Of a stretch of 64,000 bases of DNA, positions 23,562 to 32,845 are shown piece after piece. This DNA comes from a virus. The DNA lies in IMG/VR virus record IMGVR_UViG_3300028374_000002, positions 62,001 to 126,000 of that record; one strand, given 5' to 3'. The notes beneath the pieces were generated by a model. The model made no database searches and was not told where the DNA came from. It saw only the letters and a program-made list of their open reading frames with translations. Positions within the stretch are counted from its first letter, which is position 1, and each line of letters begins with the position of its first letter. Both the position numbers and the translations under genes were made by a program.

Positions 23562-26450
23562 TTAATTTGCTTTATTTATCATTTTATTAAAAGTTCCCTC
23601 TGGATCATCCTCTGAATCACCTGAAAATTCCATTAAAACACTATTCAAAGAAGATGTAGACCTATCTATATTAGTGAGTAATTCTATAACTCTATCTAAT
23701 TTTTCCTCTAGTTGGCTATTATCAACTGATTGGATTTGTGTTCTTGTCTCGATAATACCCGATTGGTTAGTTGAATCACCACCAACAGTTTGTTCATTTT
23801 GCAATTGAAAAGACTCTGGATTACTCATTTGTCCAGTAAATCTAACCATATCTCTGAAATCAGTTATGTTTAATGATTTCATTGATGAACTAAGATTTAT
23901 AAGTGAAGATGCTAATTTATCATAACTTTCTGACAATACAGATATTCTCTTAGCTATCTGTACAATAGGATCGGTTTCAAATATAGCACTAGCACTATCT
24001 CTTAACCCACTAAACATCCCACCTTCATCATCTGCTGTTAGTTCTTTGACCATTTCGTTAAAATCTATCATGTTTTTAGATAAACTCTGCATATAGTCTG
24101 GACTTATGCTAGTTGTGAACATACCATCTTTATCATGTAATATTTTTGCAACCGATGATATTTTGTTAGCAGTGTATAATACTTTTTTATAATTAACATC
24201 TTCTTCGTCTATATAATTTGCTAACATTGTAAAATCCTTTACAACGTTCTCAATACTACTACTCCACTTTTTATCTGGGTAGCTTTCCCATGTTACACCA
24301 TCACTTGAAAATATCTTAGCAACACTAACAATGGTTTCTGCTATGCCACTTATACCAGCTTTTATATCGTTTATAACAGACTTCCCTGATTTCCAAAATC
24401 CAGACTTTTCCATTAATAAATCATAGACTGGTGCAAATGCACCAATTGCCGCCCCAACACCAGCTGACCATTGCTCACTAGGATAAGATCCAGTAAATTT
24501 AGATGCGTTGCTAGCAAAAAAATCAGCAGAACTGACTATACTCTTAGAAATGGTAGTAATAGCATCATTCATATCAGAAAGAGAAACACCTCCACCAAAA
24601 AAACTGTTATTCTTAGAGATAGCCTCATAAACTACTGAGAATGCACCAATTGCCAATGCAGTTCCCTTTGCCCAACTTTCATCTGGTCCACCAGCATAAC
24701 TCCCTTTTTGTAATTTAAAAGACAATGCAACAATTGTATCTCCAATGCTTAACATCATTGCTTTAGCTTTATCCCAAGGGCTTTCTGCACCAAAAAACTT
24801 AACAACAGATGATGCTAATCCAACTGCACCTAATGCAACCATTATTGGTGCAAACGTGGAGAATAACAATGCAGTTGATTTTGCCCATTCTGTCATATTG
24901 GGAATGTTATAATTACCCTCTCTAAGTATTTTAGATGTAGCCACTATAGTTCCAGCCACACCAAGTATAGCAACTAAACCTGCTGCAAAAACAAGTGCTT
25001 GTGGACCAGCAACAAACAATCCTAGTCCAATTGCGGCAGCACCAAAACCCAAGAGTGACAAACCAACACCAGTTATCCAATCCATATCTGGGAAATCTTC
25101 ATAATTACCTAGGTTAAGTAATTGAGAAGATGCCGCAATCACACCAGCAAGTGCTATAATAGACAAGCCACCTTTTGCAATAGCACCAGGTGATAGTTTT
25201 AATTTATCAATCAATTTTATAGGTAATACCATAAGAGAGACAACTATAGCCATTGTTGATCCTAATAATAATATATTAAGCATTTTAGAAGAATCTATAT
25301 CAGCAGTTTCTTTCAAAAAATGCGAAGAAGCCATAATAGCTAGGGATAGTCCAGTAAATATAGCAGGTGCTGCCAATGATGCAACAATAGCAGTTTTAAA
25401 GTCCATTCCTTTAAACGATGTGATTATTTGTCTTAGACCAAATGACAGTAAAACAAATATACCACTTACCATAGCCGCTGAAAAGAATTGTGTTAGACCT
25501 AGAGGTTGTACATCTTTTAAAAAGTGAGAGGAAGCCATAATAGCCATAGAAAACCCAATGAAGATAACTGATGCCAAACCAGCTGCCAAAGCAGCAGTTC
25601 CTAAGTCCATTCCTTTAAATGCTGATATTATATTCCTAAGACCATATGACATTACTACAAATATTCCCATAGTCATTATAGCACCAAAGAATGACACTAA
25701 GCCTAACGGTTGAGTATTTGCTAAATATTCCGAGGATTTTGATACTGCCCAAGATATTACTGGTAATATAATTGGTATGAATAAAGATGCAGTTATTATA
25801 TCTGTAAATGATGCCCCTCTAAACGCATCTATCATATTCTTAACACCATATGACAGTATTGCAAATGCTGATGACATTACTATAAGGCTTGCGAACTGTT
25901 CGCCTGATATTGGCTTAGACTGTGATAAAAAATAGCTAGATATAGTAAGTGCAATAGATGCTAGTACTAACGCACCAGATGCTATTGCGGCACTTTCTAG
26001 ACTTAGATTTAAACTAGCGACCTTTTCAAAGGCAATAGATAATATTGTAATTGCTAGAGAAAGTCCGATAACTGACATAACATCTACTGAACCAACTAAA
26101 TTAAATGCTGATCCAATGGCTAAGACAGCAACTGCAATCATAAGGATTGTCCCAACACCCCTCTCTATTTTTTCCTTTTTATCTTCACCAACTTGGATAC
26201 CTTCTGTTTTTTCGCCCTCTTTTTGTTTAGAGAGTTCTATAATAGTCTCTTGATTTTTTAGTATGTCTTGTGTATTAGCCTTTATCTCATTTATACTAAT
26301 AGATATGGTTTGTAATTGTTTACCAAAATCACCACTTTGTATGGCTTGTGCAGTAGCAGATTTAGGAGTATCCTTACTTTCTAAGGATCTTGCTAATTCC
26401 TCTAAGCCATAACTTATATTATCTAGTGCATCTAATAATCTCTTATCCAT
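23562..26450 (-). CDS. Tape-measure-like tail protein
   Basis: 962 aa. N-terminal 90 residues are helical and charged (likely coiled coil, INEIKANTQDILKNQETIIEL). Residues about 95-560 are a run of hydrophobic segments with an internal repeat of about 67 residues (for example SYGLRNIISAFKGMD, later SFGLRQIITSFKGMD, each followed by AIMASSHFLK). After that come three copies of a second motif (ESWAKGTALAIGAF, EQWSAGVGAAIGAF, KKWSSSIENVV), and the C-terminal part is helical again. Long length, hydrophobic repeats and Ala/Gly/Ser richness are typical of tape-measure proteins, which set tail length and can enter the host membrane at infection. Confidence 0.8.
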   Translation of the reverse strand: MDKRLLDALDNISYGLEELARSLESKDTPKSATAQAIQSGDFGKQLQTISISINEIKANTQDILKNQETIIELSKQKEGEKTEGIQVGEDKKEKIERGVGTILMIAVAVLAIGSAFNLVGSVDVMSVIGLSLAITILSIAFEKVASLNLSLESAAIASGALVLASIALTISSYFLSQSKPISGEQFASLIVMSSAFAILSYGVKNMIDAFRGASFTDIITASLFIPIILPVISWAVSKSSEYLANTQPLGLVSFFGAIMTMGIFVVMSYGLRNIISAFKGMDLGTAALAAGLASVIFIGFSMAIMASSHFLKDVQPLGLTQFFSAAMVSGIFVLLSFGLRQIITSFKGMDFKTAIVASLAAPAIFTGLSLAIMASSHFLKETADIDSSKMLNILLLGSTMAIVVSLMVLPIKLIDKLKLSPGAIAKGGLSIIALAGVIAASSQLLNLGNYEDFPDMDWITGVGLSLLGFGAAAIGLGLFVAGPQALVFAAGLVAILGVAGTIVATSKILREGNYNIPNMTEWAKSTALLFSTFAPIMVALGAVGLASSVVKFFGAESPWDKAKAMMLSIGDTIVALSFKLQKGSYAGGPDESWAKGTALAIGAFSVVYEAISKNNSFFGGGVSLSDMNDAITTISKSIVSSADFFASNASKFTGSYPSEQWSAGVGAAIGAFAPVYDLLMEKSGFWKSGKSVINDIKAGISGIAETIVSVAKIFSSDGVTWESYPDKKWSSSIENVVKDFTMLANYIDEEDVNYKKVLYTANKISSVAKILHDKDGMFTTSISPDYMQSLSKNMIDFNEMVKELTADDEGGMFSGLRDSASAIFETDPIVQIAKRISVLSESYDKLASSLINLSSSMKSLNITDFRDMVRFTGQMSNPESFQLQNEQTVGGDSTNQSGIIETRTQIQSVDNSQLEEKLDRVIELLTNIDRSTSSLNSVLMEFSGDSEDDPEGTFNKMINKAN

Positions 26451-26511
26451 ATAAAACTTTTAGTTATAACTATATATAAAAATGTAAGTATTCTTATTAA
26501 ATATATACCAT

Positions 26512-26922
26512 ATGAAAACTATTATAAACAAAGAGATATTAAAAAGTTTAGTCAGATTTAATAAAATAAAGGACAGAATATCTAGAAACGAGAAGAATGA
26601 GTTATATAGTACAATATATAGTAATGAAAAGAACTATATGATGTTATCTAAAAATATTACGTTTTATAGGTTAAAAGATATGCTTGATAAGAAAGTTAAG
26701 ATAGTTTGTAACTTAAAAGACAGAAATGGTAAGATAGGTGAAAGAGTTTTGAATATAATATCTAATATAGATACTAGTTATGATTTATTATTATCAAGAA
26801 ATACGCCTTGTAAATTAGAAGACCGTTTTCTTTATAATATAAAATATAATGAGAAGAAGAAATATTATTCCTTGGAAGAGCATAGTGAGTATTTTGAAAA
26901 AATAAAAATAAATAATGATTAA
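26512..26922 (+). CDS. Hypothetical protein, 136 aa
   Basis: Basic, soluble protein, no family recognised. Contains KILVRFNKIKDRI-like basic helix near the start and DRNGKIGERVLNIISN in the middle. It starts about 13 bases after an A/T promoter-like run (ttaaatatata, not an exact decamer), divergent from the tape-measure gene, and overlaps the next gene by 8 bases. Confidence 0.55.
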   Translation: MKTIINKEILKSLVRFNKIKDRISRNEKNELYSTIYSNEKNYMMLSKNITFYRLKDMLDKKVKIVCNLKDRNGKIGERVLNIISNIDTSYDLLLSRNTPCKLEDRFLYNIKYNEKKKYYSLEEHSEYFEKIKINND

Positions 26923-27187
26923 AAAGTTTAAACAATTCAACGAAGAAATATCTGGTACAGAGTTAGTTGGACCAATTGGACCAGCTTATGGAGAGACTGG
27001 ATTACAGAATAAAACTGTTAATTCACATGATACTAATGTAATATTTTGTGATATAAATAATAACTTTTACACTATTGATGAGTATAATAATTTATATGCA
27101 GATTATTTAAAAGAGGGTGGGAGTCCATTATATGGATTTAACTTAGAAAATATACATACTATAATTTCATTTTTAGAAAGTGAATAA
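26915..27187 (+). CDS. Small protein with leader-like N-terminus, 90 aa
   Basis: The N-terminus MIKKFKQFNEEISG fits the shared leader, closely resembling MNKIKKFNEY at 46022. The mature part contains GPIGPAYGETGLQ, then a beta-rich VIFCDINNNFYTIDEYNNLY. No enzyme motif. It overlaps the preceding gene by 8 bases. Possible internal head protein (inference from the leader only). Confidence 0.6.
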   Translation: MIKKFKQFNEEISGTELVGPIGPAYGETGLQNKTVNSHDTNVIFCDINNNFYTIDEYNNLYADYLKEGGSPLYGFNLENIHTIISFLESE

Positions 27188-27215
27188 CATTGATAAAAAC
27201 AAAAATCAAGAATAA

Positions 27216-28544
27216 ATGAGTAAATTAATAACACTAAATGGATTGGACGAGGCTGATTTAATAAGCGATATGCTTAGTACGGAAATACTAGTATATGAGG
27301 ATGTGCAAGGTAGTAAAATATGGGTTAATTGGGATGGTAAAGAATTTACCATAAAGCCAAAATCTATATCTAGCGAACCTATAAATCTTATAGATTTAGC
27401 AATGCAAAATTATTATAATGCTGCTATTGATTATTTTAATACACTAGATAAAAGAGTTCAATCCCTTCTTAATAAAAAATGGTGGTTTTGTTTTGAATAT
27501 TTCCCAGATAACCAACCAGCTAATATTGAGTATAATGATACACCTAGAAATAATATGGTTCTTACTTCAATTAACAAATCTGGTAAATATGACTTTAACA
27601 TTGAAGAATTAGAAGAATATGCCAGGCTATTTAATGTTGATGTAATACCTGTTATATTTCAAGGTAAGTTAACTGAAAGTATGAAGGAAGCAATAAAGTA
27701 CTTTTTAAATACAAGTGAGGATGATTTAGAATATATATTTGGTGAGAAATCTTTTGCATACTTTTTTTATAAGATATTAAATCCATCTTTGAATAATTCT
27801 TTTCTGATGGATAGTGATTACTTTCAAGAAAATATAGAAAAGCTTATAATAAATACAATAAATAATGATATATCATTTGAACTTTTAAATCCATTATACA
27901 CAAGGGTTGATAATACTAATAATACTGAGTTTGTTGAAATATATACACTTATACTTGTTAATTTCCTTAATTTTTGTCAGTCGGTAAATATTGAGGAAAT
28001 TAAAATTAAAGAGGATAGTAAGGACGAAGCTTACATATATCTTATGTCCAAACTATTTAACATATATGTTTCCCAAGTTAAAGAAGATTTATTAAAATTC
28101 GATTTTATTGTTCCAGAATTCTTTGATAAAGATAAATTCAAGATAAACACTGAATTAATTAGCAACAAATTGACTAAAGATTATATAAGCCAAGACCGTA
28201 AGTTAGAGTATATATTCAAAGTTGTACTTGGATCTTTTAAATCAAAGCGAAAAAAACCAATTGGTATATTTACTGAGAATACTGTCATATTATTCAATAA
28301 ATTTGTTAACGATATTAGCAAGATAATAGAGAGACACCTTGGTAAGATACATGAAGTTGAATTGAATAAGTCAGGTCTTCTAGATTTTGGGGATTTCTTT
28401 GATATAAAATATGATACAGATGCAGAAGGTCAAGTATATCCAGATGTTTATGATGAATTCGAGAAGGGTCAAGATAATAGTAAGAAAGGTAAGAAAGGTA
28501 AAGGTGGTAAGTTTGATATACCTTCTAAAGACGATCTTAAATAG
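27216..28544 (+). CDS. Ligase-like (nucleotidyltransferase-fold) phage protein
   Basis: 442 aa. The segment GSKIWVNWDGKEFTIKPKS followed 55 residues later by WWFCFEYFPDNQPANIEY, then NMVLTSI, resembles the order of motifs in a family of T4-like phage proteins related to RNA/DNA ligases. In active ligases the first motif is ExKxDG; here the corresponding residues appear to be EDVQGS, so the nucleotide-accepting Lys and the Asp are missing. I therefore expect no ligase chemistry, though the alignment is by eye. The remainder is helical and the C-terminus is Lys/Gly-rich (KKGKKGKGGK), suitable for nucleic acid or capsid contact. 28 bases after the previous gene, same strand. Confidence 0.5.
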   Translation: MSKLITLNGLDEADLISDMLSTEILVYEDVQGSKIWVNWDGKEFTIKPKSISSEPINLIDLAMQNYYNAAIDYFNTLDKRVQSLLNKKWWFCFEYFPDNQPANIEYNDTPRNNMVLTSINKSGKYDFNIEELEEYARLFNVDVIPVIFQGKLTESMKEAIKYFLNTSEDDLEYIFGEKSFAYFFYKILNPSLNNSFLMDSDYFQENIEKLIINTINNDISFELLNPLYTRVDNTNNTEFVEIYTLILVNFLNFCQSVNIEEIKIKEDSKDEAYIYLMSKLFNIYVSQVKEDLLKFDFIVPEFFDKDKFKINTELISNKLTKDYISQDRKLEYIFKVVLGSFKSKRKKPIGIFTENTVILFNKFVNDISKIIERHLGKIHEVELNKSGLLDFGDFFDIKYDTDAEGQVYPDVYDEFEKGQDNSKKGKKGKGGKFDIPSKDDLK

Positions 28545-28583
28545 AAATATACAAATTTAAAAAATCAACCACATTATATAGCT

Positions 28584-29822
28584 ATGGTAAAAAAAGAATC
28601 TAGTATTTATGCTAAAAGCGAGAAGAAGCTATCTGGATTACACAAGAACTTAAATAATAAGAAATTCGTATATCAATTCCTACCTCATTTCTTTAATGAT
28701 ATGATAGATCAGAAAAAGATACGTCATAAAGAAAAGAATTTAAAAGTAGATTACCTGATTGATATAATTAATAACCTTATACTTAAACATTATATAAATA
28801 AACGTAATGGATTTCCATTAAATTCGAGTGTTTTAAAGGAGAGATATGGTATGAATTATAATTATTATATCGATTACTTACTTTGTATAAAAGTTATTAA
28901 CTTAGATAAGGACTATCTAAAATCTGTATCTTCTAGGATATATTCTTTAAAGCCTATTGTGTTCAGTAAGAAGATGACACGTTATGAGAACAAAGACAGT
29001 TTTGTATTAAAAAAGTATACAAAACGTGTTTTAGAAGATTATGAAATATGTAAAAAAGATGGAAACCTTATAGAGTTTTTTGTTAGGGAAAAACTTATAG
29101 AAGACTTATTTTCAGTTGAAATAGATGAACAAAGGTCTATGTCTTTCCTAAACACGATCAAAGGGGATGGAACGGAGTCTTATAACAAGAATAGCTATGC
29201 AGTTGAGTGTGTTAGAAATAATCATATATTCTACCACTTTGATAAGTATGGTAGGATGCATACTAACTTTACAATACTTAAGTCATTTATAAGAAAAAAC
29301 TGCTTGAAAATTAATGGTAGTGATGTTAGAGAGATTGATATATCAAATTCCCAACCTTTATTTTTGACTAAGCTTATTGAAGAGTCTGGGACTAAATGGG
29401 TTAATAAAGAAGAATTTGATATTTTTAAGGCGTTGACAAAAAATGGTAATTTCTATAAATACCTTATGACTAAACTAGATATTAGAGATAGAAAAAAAGC
29501 AAAAACTATGACATATAGTGTTTTATTTGGAAATCATATTTATAAGTCAAAAAGTGATAAAATGTTTCAAAAATTATTTCCAACTATATTTAATTTTATA
29601 AATCTATATAAAAGGGATTGTGGTAATTATAAAAAATTATCATGTGACTTACAGAGAATGGAATCTAATGTTATATTTAATAGAATAGTTAAAACAGTAA
29701 TGGAGCGTAATCCTAGTATCAAAATGATAACAGTACACGATAGTATCATTGTTCCAATAGAGCATTATGACTATGTTAATGATATCTTCCAAAAAATCTT
29801 ATTATCAGAGTTCTCTTTTTAA
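28584..29822 (+). CDS. Compact family-A DNA polymerase-like protein
   Basis: 412 aa. The C-terminal half carries the three polymerase motifs of family A: motif A REIDISNSQPLFL (D252), motif B RDRKKAKTMTYSVLFGN (residues 301-317, with Arg, Lys, Tyr, Gly in the right places) and motif C ITVHDSII (H385, D386). A HTNFT segment near 226 precedes motif A as in Pol I. There is no 3'-5' exonuclease domain, and the N-terminal 200 residues are not recognisable. It is about half the length of typical phage family-A polymerases. A phage with a gp43-type family B polymerase would not need this for replication, so repair, priming or a plasmid-type role is possible. Activity unproven. Confidence 0.65.
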   Translation: MVKKESSIYAKSEKKLSGLHKNLNNKKFVYQFLPHFFNDMIDQKKIRHKEKNLKVDYLIDIINNLILKHYINKRNGFPLNSSVLKERYGMNYNYYIDYLLCIKVINLDKDYLKSVSSRIYSLKPIVFSKKMTRYENKDSFVLKKYTKRVLEDYEICKKDGNLIEFFVREKLIEDLFSVEIDEQRSMSFLNTIKGDGTESYNKNSYAVECVRNNHIFYHFDKYGRMHTNFTILKSFIRKNCLKINGSDVREIDISNSQPLFLTKLIEESGTKWVNKEEFDIFKALTKNGNFYKYLMTKLDIRDRKKAKTMTYSVLFGNHIYKSKSDKMFQKLFPTIFNFINLYKRDCGNYKKLSCDLQRMESNVIFNRIVKTVMERNPSIKMITVHDSIIVPIEHYDYVNDIFQKILLSEFSF

Positions 29823-29828
29823 TATATA
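29819..29828 (+). promoter_or_regulatory. Promoter-like decamer TTAATATATA
   Basis: Exact decamer five bases before ATG 29834, overlapping the end of the polymerase-like gene; predicts a near-leaderless transcript. Confidence 0.55.
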
Positions 29829-29833
29829 GTAAA

Positions 29834-30373
29834 ATGGACTTAGAAAACAAGAAATCGTCTTTTATACTTATAACATGTGATAAAATAGAAGATATAATAT
29901 CTGTTTTATACGCTAAGGAGTATAAAATAATAGAACTGAAGCAATATTATAGGGGCCATCATAAGCCTAGTATTATTGCATATAGCAACACTGGTAATGA
30001 CTGCCTTAGAGATGATGCTATTTTTATACTAGACCACTTTAAAGAGCCTTCAATGGTTATTAAATACTTGGGGGAGGAAGTTGTAAAACAAATAAGATTT
30101 GATGGCTCAGAGAGCCTATTAGAAGTATCTATGTTTAATACTGATAACGACAGAACATGTTATTTACTAAACGGTGTCTCATTTTCTTTTGTAGATATAG
30201 ATAGATACTGGAATCCTGTTAATAAGGATGATTTAAGAGATGGTATGATAGTTGAATATATGAACAATAGTATTTGGTATGAGAAGAAAATAACTAATGT
30301 AAATGAGGATTATGATAACTTTTTTAAGCTTCTTATGAAATATGATAAGGTCAGAGTGAAATCAAGGCCTTAA
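29834..30373 (+). CDS. Hypothetical protein, 179 aa
   Basis: Soluble alpha/beta protein, no family recognised. The C-terminal third (DDLRDGMIVEYMNNSIWYEKKI, then FFKLLMKYDKVRV) resembles a recurring element in T4-like phage hypothetical proteins, which is the only recognisable feature. It overlaps the convergent gene at 30370 by four bases. Confidence 0.55.
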   Translation: MDLENKKSSFILITCDKIEDIISVLYAKEYKIIELKQYYRGHHKPSIIAYSNTGNDCLRDDAIFILDHFKEPSMVIKYLGEEVVKQIRFDGSESLLEVSMFNTDNDRTCYLLNGVSFSFVDIDRYWNPVNKDDLRDGMIVEYMNNSIWYEKKITNVNEDYDNFFKLLMKYDKVRVKSRP

Positions 30374-31140
30374 ATAATATTAAACCAACAAAGATTGTTC
30401 TCTAAAGATAACCCTTCATCTAAATAGTAGCAATTATTAGTTTTGTCAATCATTAACTTCAAACCATTATTACTATTATTAACTATTATTATTTTATTGG
30501 GATTAATTCTTTGGTCACAAATAGAATTATAATTTTTATCTATAGGATATTCTAAGTTTAGAAGGGATAATATATCCATAACACGTGTTCCTACTAATAA
30601 AGTTTTTTTACCAGTAAAGTGTTCATTGTCCCCAATTGATGACCAATCAATATCATAACTCATTTGCATATCATAATTTTGTATTGAAAAATATATTTTG
30701 TTAGCATTATCTATCATATTATCATAGTTTGTGTTTCTTATATCATTCTTCAAAGAAATATCATTGAGCTGTGTTTTCCCTATAGTTTTTTTATATTTAG
30801 TCTTGTTATCTATAGTGCTTACAATATCTTCGTAAGTAACTAAATCATTTATTATCCTATTAGGTCTAATCACTTTTTCAATAGTTTCAAAGTAAGAAGT
30901 TTCTGTCCAAAATCTTGTATCTGTGTATAACATATCTACTTCCCTTTTTTTTGCTTTATAAGCCTCTTCACAACACTCATCATTTATATAGAAAATACTG
31001 ATTTCTCTTAATTCTTTTTTTGCTTTATTAATGCTTTCTTCTCTTGATAGTTTTTTATGTTGAACATAACTTATTCTTAAGTCTCTACCTTCATTATTAA
31101 CTTCTTTATACATTGTTAATAATTTTGCTTTTTCTATCAT
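30370..31140 (-). CDS. Hypothetical protein, 256 aa
   Basis: No family recognised. Charged helical N-terminal third (EESINKAKKELREI), then YTDTRFWTETSYFETIEKVI, and a C-terminal alpha/beta region. Its ATG overlaps the TGA of the upstream reading frame (ATGA), so translation is probably coupled to the second half of the frameshifted glycosyltransferase gene, hinting at a shared role in sugar transfer (weak inference). Confidence 0.5.
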   Translation of the reverse strand: MIEKAKLLTMYKEVNNEGRDLRISYVQHKKLSREESINKAKKELREISIFYINDECCEEAYKAKKREVDMLYTDTRFWTETSYFETIEKVIRPNRIINDLVTYEDIVSTIDNKTKYKKTIGKTQLNDISLKNDIRNTNYDNMIDNANKIYFSIQNYDMQMSYDIDWSSIGDNEHFTGKKTLLVGTRVMDILSLLNLEYPIDKNYNSICDQRINPNKIIIVNNSNNGLKLMIDKTNNCYYLDEGLSLENNLCWFNII

Positions 31141-31891
31141 AATTGGTATTTGTTTTTTAAACCTTTATTATTTAAATGTTTAATATTTACACTTAATTCA
31201 CCTTTACTCATTAATCTGTATTTGTTGAATAGATTTAGATTCCTCTTATAAGCATCAACATCTGTAAGACCCCTTGTATGATATAAGTGATAGCAATTCC
31301 CTGTTAGTTCAATATGGTTTAAGAAGTGTTTACTTTTTATCGATTGGAAGTCATCTTCTGCACCCATCCAACAAATAGTTCATTCCATCCATGTATTTTT
31401 TCAATAGCACTTCTAGTAAACATAGCTATCCCACCGCATATATTTATTTTCTGTATATCTTCATCACCTCTACCTAGTCTGTTTATACTCATAATGTTTT
31501 TCATTGGTAAATTTGATTCACACTCGTTTAAGTCTATGACTTTATTGTATGGACTAACCATATCATATTTATCCAATAGGTTTATACTTTCTATAAACTT
31601 ATTGGGATTCATAACTATATCAGTATCAGAAAATATAATTTTATTGGTAGTAGAATATTTAAGACCAACGTTAAATCCCCATGATTTATTAAATAATTCA
31701 CTAGATTCTATAAAGATATGCTTAGCATCTAAGTTTAATTCTGATATTTTTGAATTAGTGTCTTGTTCGACTAGAATAATTTCTGCACCCGCAAATAAAT
31801 TAATCCAATCAATAACCTTTTTTAATGGGTTTAACCTATCAGTTCTGTGTCTGTAGCATATTATAAACGAAAATTTGTAATTGTTTTTCAT
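31137..31891 (-). pseudogene. GT-A glycosyltransferase, interrupted by a one-base frameshift
   Basis: Two reading frames (31891 down to 31337, and 31367 down to 31137) together make one glycosyltransferase of about 250 aa. The first part has SFIICYRHRTDRL, the metal-binding DxD (FSDTD, 89-91) and ICGGIAMFTRSAIEKIHGWNE, then breaks after FVGW. The second frame opens with GAEDDFQ, completing the family motif GW-G-AEDD. One G is missing from the run at 31363-31365 (complement CCC). This is a natural inactivating mutation, a sequencing error, or possibly a -1 frameshift site; there is no classical slippery heptamer. The gene probably modified phage DNA or host surface sugars. Confidence 0.75.
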
Positions 31892-31963
31892 GTTGATATA
31901 TTTATGTTTGTATTAAATTAAACTTAAATGTTTAAAATTATATAATAAATAAAGCTATTGTAC

Positions 31964-32716
31964 ATGAATAATATAAAATTATTGTGGTTTCCTAGTGATA
32001 ACTGGGGAGATGCATTGAGTCCACACATGGTTAGGTTCATAAGTGGTAAAAATGTTGTATACTCTGCTCCTAATAAGTACGAAGATAAATATAGTTGTAT
32101 AGGAAGTATATTATCACATTCAAATGATAAAACAATCGTGTGGGGATCAGGATTGATATCTAGCAATAGTAATATTATATCTCAGCCTGATATAAGAGCA
32201 GTAAGAGGACCATTGACTAGAGATTTAATACTAAAACAAGGATATAAATGCCCAGAAGTTTATGGAGATCCAGCACTTCTTATGTCACATTTTTATGACG
32301 TTGATATAGATAAAAAATTCAAAGTCGGTATTTTACCACACTATGTGGACAAGGAGTCATATTGGGTAGTTAAAAATAAAACTGAGAAAGATGTTTTATT
32401 TATTGATATAAAAGGTGGTTTAGAAAAAGTTATTAACCAAGTTAAATCATGTGATTATATAATAACTAGTTCTCTACATGGTATAATATGTGCAGATACA
32501 TATGGTGTTAAAAGTATATGGATAAAAATATCTAATGATATAGAAGGTGGTAGCTTTAAATTTAATGATTATTTTTTGTCGATTGGTCAAGGGATTAAAC
32601 AACCTTTAGTTGTTAAGAGAGATACAACCATAAAGCAAGTTTTAAATAAATATATACCTTATTCTGTTAATATAGATTTGGAAAAACTTGCTGATGCTTG
32701 TCCTTTCTTTGATTAG
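31964..32716 (+). CDS. Polysaccharide pyruvyl transferase family protein
   Basis: 250 aa from ATG 31964 (a TTG at 31958 would add two residues). Family motifs: NWGDALSPHMV near the start, IVWGSGLI, RAVRGPLTRDLIL, CPEVYGDPALL and SSLHGIICADTYG. Members transfer ketal pyruvate or act as GT-B-like sugar transferases in capsule and exopolysaccharide synthesis. The divergent glycosyltransferase next door suggests a small sugar-modification pair, perhaps altering the host surface or phage DNA. Nothing points to a particular substrate. Unusual in a phage, possibly acquired from a host. Confidence 0.8.
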   Translation: MNNIKLLWFPSDNWGDALSPHMVRFISGKNVVYSAPNKYEDKYSCIGSILSHSNDKTIVWGSGLISSNSNIISQPDIRAVRGPLTRDLILKQGYKCPEVYGDPALLMSHFYDVDIDKKFKVGILPHYVDKESYWVVKNKTEKDVLFIDIKGGLEKVINQVKSCDYIITSSLHGIICADTYGVKSIWIKISNDIEGGSFKFNDYFLSIGQGIKQPLVVKRDTTIKQVLNKYIPYSVNIDLEKLADACPFFD

Positions 32717-32845
32717 CTATTCATATCATATATTAAATGGTATTGGTATTGGTATTGGTGCTGAAACTAACATTATTTATATTTACTTTCAAACATTTAA
32801 ATATATAAAATCTATAACTACAAATTATATTAAGACTTGATACTT

